A stretch of 26,977 nt of DNA from Auxenochlorella pyrenoidosa (Eukaryota; Chlorophyta; Trebouxiophyceae; Chlorellales; Chlorellaceae), in the NCBI GenBank assembly GCA_001430745.1, contig KQ481979.1:150906-177882 (forward strand), given 5' to 3'. The notes under the pieces are model-generated. The model did no database searches and had not been told where the DNA came from. It worked only from the letters and a program-made list of their open reading frames with translations. Within the stretch, counting starts at the first letter, position 1, and every line of letters begins with the position of its first letter. The translations under genes were made by a program, and so were the position numbers. Below, one piece after another: positions 22,060 to 26,977 of the stretch.

Positions 22060-24172
22060 TCAGCCACGCTGCTGACCGCGGATAGCTTCTCGCAGCGTTT
22101 TTGGCTTGGTGCCGCCGGCAGCGATGCCGGTCCCCCTCTGCGCCAGGCCCGGCCCAAGCAGGGTGACCACTCGCCGCCGGTCTGCATCAAACTCCCAGGT
22201 GCACAGCTGCAGGGGGGGCGGCCGGCAGGGGAAGGGAGAAACGGTTCAGAGCTGCTTGAGTGAAGCCGGGCCAGGCCAAACCGGGTGCCACGTTGACAAG
22301 CTTGGGCACAGGCGAGAGGAGGTGCGGCATGGCATTCGGGTGCGGCCATGGCTGGCTGCCACGGCAGGCCGAGCTGGCACCCCCAGAGGGCAGCACACCT
22401 CCTGCGCTGCGTGCATGAACTGAGGTGCGGACCCCGCGTGCCGCTCGGCACCCGCAGCCGGGGAACTGCGCTGTGGGCAGAGCCAGGCCAGCGCCGCATT
22501 CCACGGCTTGTGACCCGGCCCACCTGCTTGGGCACCACCACCAAGCGGTCGTCCTGCGTGACCAGCTGCAGCGTGTTGGCGGTGTCCCGCACCACGATGC
22601 CCCTCAGCCCCTGGTACCGGCGGTCTGCATGCAGGGGAGGGGGGGTGGCTTGTGGCTGGACAGGTCGAGGCTGGGAGAAGGGCTTCGCGGCTGTGCCAGA
22701 GACTGCAGGGCTTGTCTCCCCGCTGCAATCCGGGACTTGTGTGAGCAGTTGCATGCTTGGTGTACTGCCCAAAACAGCACGATTCTGTAGACACGCCTTG
22801 CAACTGCACGCAACCACAAGACAGTGCAGAAGGATGCTCTTGCAAACTGCGAGCAGCTGCGTCTGAACGCTCTAGAGCTTCTGCGACCCCACCTTACTTG
22901 CTAGCCCCCCCCTGCCATCACCTGCGGTCTGCGCCACGCGGATGAGGCAGCCATGCAGGTCTGCAGCATACAGCCGCGCCTCCACGTCTGCAGCGCCGGG
23001 CCCGCCGCCAGAGGCAAGCAACTCCCGCATGTACTGCTGCCAGCTGGCATGCAGCGGCTGCACCGCCTCGAACCTGCATAGTGGTGGCCGGCAGCACAGC
23101 TCAGGGCGCTGGCCAGCGAGGGAGGCAACGGAGCCATGCGGGGGCCGCAGGCGCGCAGGCACCCTCCCAGCATGCAGCAGTGGAACAAGGAAGATGGGGG
23201 CGTTGCAAGGCACCCCCCACCCGCGGCCACTCACGTGAGGCCCGCGGTGCGCAGCTGGTACAGTCCCAGCCGCCGCTGAGCCGCCTTGCCGGCCAGCTGC
23301 GACGCCCAGCGGCTGCCGGGCCCCGCCCTGCGCGCCGGCCCCGCCTTGTGTCCCGCCGGGTTGTCCAGCATGACTGTGCGGTCCGCCACCTTGAGGCCGA
23401 TGGCGGCGCGGGCGTCGAAGGCGCGCGGGTTGGTCGCCATCAGCTGCTCCAGCAGGGCGGTGACCACCTGCGGCGGCAGGGGGGCGGGGGCGGGCTGGGC
23501 GGGGCTCGCGGGCACACACCACCCGCGGCCCCGGTGCTGGGGGGCTGCCCTAGGTGGCTGGAGGACGAGTAGCTGTGATGTCAGGTGCGTGCACCGATCG
23601 GCCGCCGTTTGGTAGCTGCACCCCTTGCAGACGCAGGAACCAGAACAGAGCCGCATTCATTGTACAGCATGGAAACCGGGGCGCCCGCACCTGCGTGTTG
23701 GCCTCTGGTCGAGGCAGCTGTAGCGCCTCTGCGGCCGGACCTGCAGCAATGGCCGCATCGAGCCGCCTGTACAGTGGCTCTGGTGGCTCGCGTGGCTGCG
23801 GCTGCTGCTGCTGCTGCTGCTGCTGTTTTGTGTCGCTGCCAGGACTGCTGGCCGTTCGTCCTCCGCCGCCGCCGCCGCCGCCGCTCCGCCGCCTGCCAGA
23901 CCCTCCACCCGCTCCTACGTTGCCGCTCTGTTGGCTGCTTTGTCGGAGTGATCCGCTGCTGCTGGCGCGTCCCAGGCCAGCCCCGCTGCTGGCAGTTGTG
24001 CTGCGTGCTTGTTGCTCAAGCGCTGCCAGCCTGCAGGCACGAGCGGGCAGGCGGGAGCTGCAGTGAAGGGCGGCGGCGCACCCTGATTGCACGGATGTTT
24101 TCTAACGCACCTCTTGCGCTTCGCCGAGCTGATGCGCGGCCCTCCAGGGCTCACGCCGCCGCTGTCCGCCAT
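22060..24172 (-). CDS. POP4: RNase P/MRP protein subunit POP4 (Rpp29/p29)
   Basis: Exons on the minus strand are 24172-24111, 24030-23691, 23467-23235, 23073-22922, 22624-22524 and 22206-22060. All introns are GT-AG and phases agree, giving 344 residues ending in TGA. The C-terminal third is the Rpp29/POP4 domain: a helix (PLHASWQQYMRELLAS), then the Sm-like barrel with YAADLHGCLIRVAQT, YQGLRGIVVRDTANTLQLV, QDDRLVVVPKQ and TWEFDADRRRVVTLLG. This subunit binds RNase P and MRP RNA in the nucleus and takes part in tRNA 5' maturation and pre-rRNA processing. The N-terminal half is low complexity: Ser/Gly-rich, a run of eight Gly and a run of eight Gln (residues about 50-100), which is longer than in most family members. 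The basic KRKR near residue 20 could help nuclear import. The start is supported by a short first exon, an AG/GTGCGT donor and no useful upstream ATG. Confidence 0.9.
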
Positions 24173-25872
24173 GGCGTGCCTCCAGTCTAGACTAGGGACA
24201 GTCTAGGGGGAAACTCTCGAAACACTTCTGTGTAGTTGGCAAGAGAGTTGCCAGTCACAATCCTGAGCAGCAGTTGAGTGAGCCCTCACTTGAGCGGCAG
24301 TCATGGGGCGCCGGTGCCATCATGGCGGCATCACGCCAATGCAACTGGGAAGGGAAAGGCCCTGTCTGGAAGTAAGTGACATTTGGCACGTGTGTTCCAA
24401 CACATAAAGAAGGCTTCGACAAGCATACGAAATTTCTAGCTGAACGCGCCCATGAGGGCAGCGCTGCACTCGTAGGTCACTTGCACCCTTCTGCTCCCAT
24501 GCTCTCGTCGAGCTTCCTCACGCGCAACTGCACACTCGCGTGATGCACACTTTGGAAAAATCGACCAGTCCCGCATTGCGTGAACAGCATCTTGGATCGC
24601 AGGTCGAAAGATGCATTATGCGTTGGAAAATGGGCACCACGCTATGCAGCTGCTGGACACACGGCATGTCGCGCACCAGGCTGCTGCAGATGTGCTTGAC
24701 AGGTTTGACCTGCCGTTCAGATGTCGTGCCAGGTCTTGTTCTCTCTGGTTTCCAGCAGGCAGGAATACTGCTGCACTGATGTAAGGCTGGGCATCGGGCA
24801 ACTGCCATGCCAGCTGCGCCTTGATGCATCCGCGTGGCTACCGGCGTGCTGCAGCTAGAGGAAGGCTGCTGCTTGATTGGCTTATTCTTTCCTTGAAAGC
24901 TCGCAGTGATAAGTGTCGATGCGAGACTTTTGCGAGGGCAGTGCTGGTTGCTGGGCGACCAAGACGGTGCAGCAACGGCAGCCAGGACTGCCGGCAGGCA
25001 GCAGTGGCGCTGGCACTCAGCCCTCCTCCAGGCTACAGGAGTGCTGTGCGCGCATGATACCTGCATTCCGCACGACGCCAGCGCACGCGCATGAATATCT
25101 GCTACTCCTGCTGAGCAGTCGCAGCAGAGCCCCCCCAGGATCGTGGCCAAGCCCTTGGCCAGAAGTCTCCCAGTGTTCGGAACTAGCATTCGCGCTATTC
25201 TTTTGGCCCCTCCCGGCCCCCGATTTCATTGTCATTTAGTTCTGAGCCGCCAGGAGAAGCCGATCACGCCAATTGCATCCACCGCCACAGTGGTCAAGCC
25301 TTGGCACCCTGACGCCCCCTGTGCTTGCTCTGTATGAGCTGCCAGAGCAGTGGAGGTGAGCCGTCTGCCCGCAGAGGGGGAGAGCGTGCAAGGACCTGCG
25401 CGCGCCAACTGGGGCTCGCGCCAAAATAGCTGGGTTTAAGGCTTTTTGCCGGCTCTAAACAGCCCCCGAGATTCCCATAAAACGATAACACCGCCAGCAA
25501 GTGGGCCCCGACTGCCGAACGGCTGGCGGCGCCTCCTCCACCTTTTCGGCCCCTCTTGTTCTGGTGATTTTTAGTGCTCTCGGCGCACAGATCGCCCATC
25601 CCCAGCTGTTACTCCTCTTCGGCATACTTTTTCGCGCATACAACCCTGCTCTTGCTTTGCTCTCGCCCCAAGCCTCCCGCCCCGCGGCACGGCTTCACGC
25701 TCCTCCATGCAACTGATCTAGCACTGCCTGCGGTGCGGAGGCGGCCCTGGTGGCCGGTCGCGTCTGTAACATCGCGTGCGAGACGCTGTTCTGGCCGTTT
25801 CCTGCCGCCCGCCTGCGTGTCAACCCAGCATCGTGCCCCTCGGCTCTTGCAGGCGCCATAGCCAACCCCGAG
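24173..25872. promoter_or_regulatory. Divergent intergenic region between POP4 and the GATA-factor gene
   Basis: The 1.7 kb between the two start codons holds both promoters and probably a long 5' UTR of the GATA gene. Much of it is less GC-rich than the coding regions. A CAG acceptor after a pyrimidine-rich stretch at 25850-25852 suggests a 5' UTR intron, or an upstream coding exon, for the GATA gene. One WGATAR-type site, TGATAAG, lies at 24907-24913, and GATAA occurs at 25484-25488. ORFs here, including one of over 200 codons on the minus strand (24518-25189), show no recognisable domain. Confidence 0.45.
24183..24206. promoter_or_regulatory. Palindrome and direct repeat just upstream of the POP4 start
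   Basis: AGTCTAGACT at 24184-24193 is a perfect 10-base palindrome, and CAGTCTAG occurs at 24183-24190 and again at 24199-24206. The cluster lies 11 to 34 bases upstream of the POP4 ATG, in the expected 5' UTR or core promoter. A binding site is possible but unproven. Confidence 0.4.
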
Positions 25873-26977
25873 ATGGCCCACGCCCTGACCGCCTCGGCGC
25901 TCGCCGCCGCCGCGGCGCCACACGAGTTGCGCCCTACTGCTGTGGGCTTTGATGACGAGGAGTTCCCCTTCCCCTCCGGCCTGCTCAACGGCGTCAAGTG
26001 CTGCACCAAGTGCGGCGCGACCAAGACACCGCAGTGGCGGGAGGGCCCCTATGGTGAGCGCCGGCGCCAGCAGGTCGAGTGCGGTGGGTTGTGGCGCCGG
26101 CGCACCATGTCTCACGGGCCCCAGACTCCAGAGCCTTCCTCCTGCCCCCAACCTGTGCGCTGCGCGCCCACCACCTGCAGGCGCCAAGACGCTGTGCAAC
26201 GCCTGCGGGGTGAAGCGCACGCGCAAGCTGCGCGCCGAGCAGGAGGGCGCCAAGCGGCGCAAGCTCAGCACGGCGCCGCAGGCGTCGCCCGCCAAGCACC
26301 ACGCCGCCTATGCCGGCAGCGGCAAGTACCCAGGCCGCGCCGCGGCAGCCGCCGCGGCGGCAGTGATTGAGAGCTACGGCTCCCTGGAGCCGGAGCTGGA
26401 TGCCTGGGGCCTGCCCAGCGCGGCGCTGCCTGCGCCGTCAGGCACGCGCGCCCGGCCGCCGCGCCGCGCCGCCGAGGAGGCCGCGTTCCGCACCGCGCGC
26501 TACGCCCGCACCGGTGGGTGTCCAGCAGGGGCTGGGCAGTGCGCCGCCGCTGCTGCCGCCCGCGCCGCTCCCGCAGGCGTGTTCGCGATTGTCTGCGGAA
26601 TCTTGTGTCGCGACCGCCTTCAGTGCCGCTACAGATGAAAGCTGTGCATTGCCAGCGAAACTTGGCGTGCCTGTTGCCCCCAGCAGCCGGCCCCCTCTGC
26701 TTCTGCTGGCGCGTGCAACGCCCGACACTTCTCTGCCCTGACCGCCTTGCCCTGCCTTCTCCGCAGGCGAGTGGGCCGGCGAGGCCGGCGAGGGCGGCTT
26801 CCTGGACGACGCCCCCCTGCGCGCCGCCACCCCCTCCTCGTCCTCGGACGGCTACAGCCTGCCCTCCTCCTCCTGCCCCGAGGAGATCTCCTGGCCGCCC
26901 GCCGCCGGCGGCGCCGACTGCCACGCGGCGGTCAACCTCATGACAATGTCGGCCAAGCAGGCGGCGCCGCTGCGGCT
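25873..26977 (+). CDS. GATA-type zinc-finger transcription factor, 3' end outside window
   Basis: Exons in the window are 25873-26053, 26181-26513 and 26767-26977, with GT-AG introns in phase 1. The reading frame is open at the end. The single zinc finger is C44-x2-C47-x18-C66-x2-C69, within CTKCGATKTPQWREGP and GAKTLCNACGVKR. This is the plant-type class with an 18-residue loop. It is followed by a basic tail (RTRKLRAEQEGAKRRKL) that normally contacts DNA and doubles as a nuclear signal. An intron splits the finger between the two Cys pairs. The region after it is Ala/Ser/Pro-rich with acidic patches and may be an activation domain. The first supported ATG is at 25873; the frame is open upstream, and an acceptor at 25850-25852 means a further 5' exon cannot be excluded. 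GATA factors in plants link light, nitrogen and chloroplast gene expression; the targets here are unknown. Confidence 0.88.

Noticed and set aside
24518..25189. Minus-strand ORF of 223 codons between POP4 and the GATA gene
   Set aside because: It has no recognisable domain, is Cys/Ser-rich without pattern, and lies in lower-GC intergenic DNA.
1..26977. tRNA, rRNA, CRISPR arrays, insertion sequences or retroelement genes
   Set aside because: I looked for tRNA box sequences, regularly spaced repeats and transposase or reverse-transcriptase motifs and saw none.

Overview
The window is nuclear DNA of a GC-rich green alga. The short exons, many small introns with C-rich acceptor tracts, alanine/glutamine-rich low-complexity protein segments and plastid-type gene content fit a Chlorella-like trebouxiophyte; the species cannot be named from the sequence. 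I rebuilt six intron-containing genes by joining exons whose splice phases agree. Four are complete and two run off the window ends. All splice sites are inferred from sequence, not from transcripts.

Layout. (1) Minus strand, 1-2680: RETICULATA-related plastid envelope protein, 3' end outside the window. (2) Minus strand, 3386-11888: one 16-exon gene for a TFIIIC 90-kDa-type subunit (RNA polymerase III transcription). Its N-terminal beta-propeller is interrupted by about 720 residues holding an Agenet pair and a tandemly duplicated module I do not recognise. (3) Plus strand, 12967-17553: RavA/MoxR-type AAA+ ATPase with a plastid-transit-like N-terminus. (4) Plus strand, 18737-21810: bestrophin-family anion channel related to algal thylakoid bicarbonate channels. 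(5) Minus strand, 22060-24172: RNase P/MRP subunit POP4/Rpp29. (6) Plus strand, 25873 to the window end: GATA zinc-finger protein, 3' end outside.

The genes do not form an operon. Three products probably work in the plastid (1, 3, 4) and three in the nucleus (2, 5, 6). Genes 2 and 5 both serve tRNA and small RNA production, by transcription and by 5' processing. Genes 2/3 and 5/6 are divergent pairs sharing 1.1 and 1.7 kb upstream regions; genes 4/5 converge.

The main points of interest are the interrupted TFIIIC subunit, the high share of GC-AG introns (7 or 8 of 52) with a strict link between donor positions +2 and +3, a bestrophin first exon that can be read in two frames with two donors, and a run of three inverted repeats in the promoter shared by genes 2 and 3.
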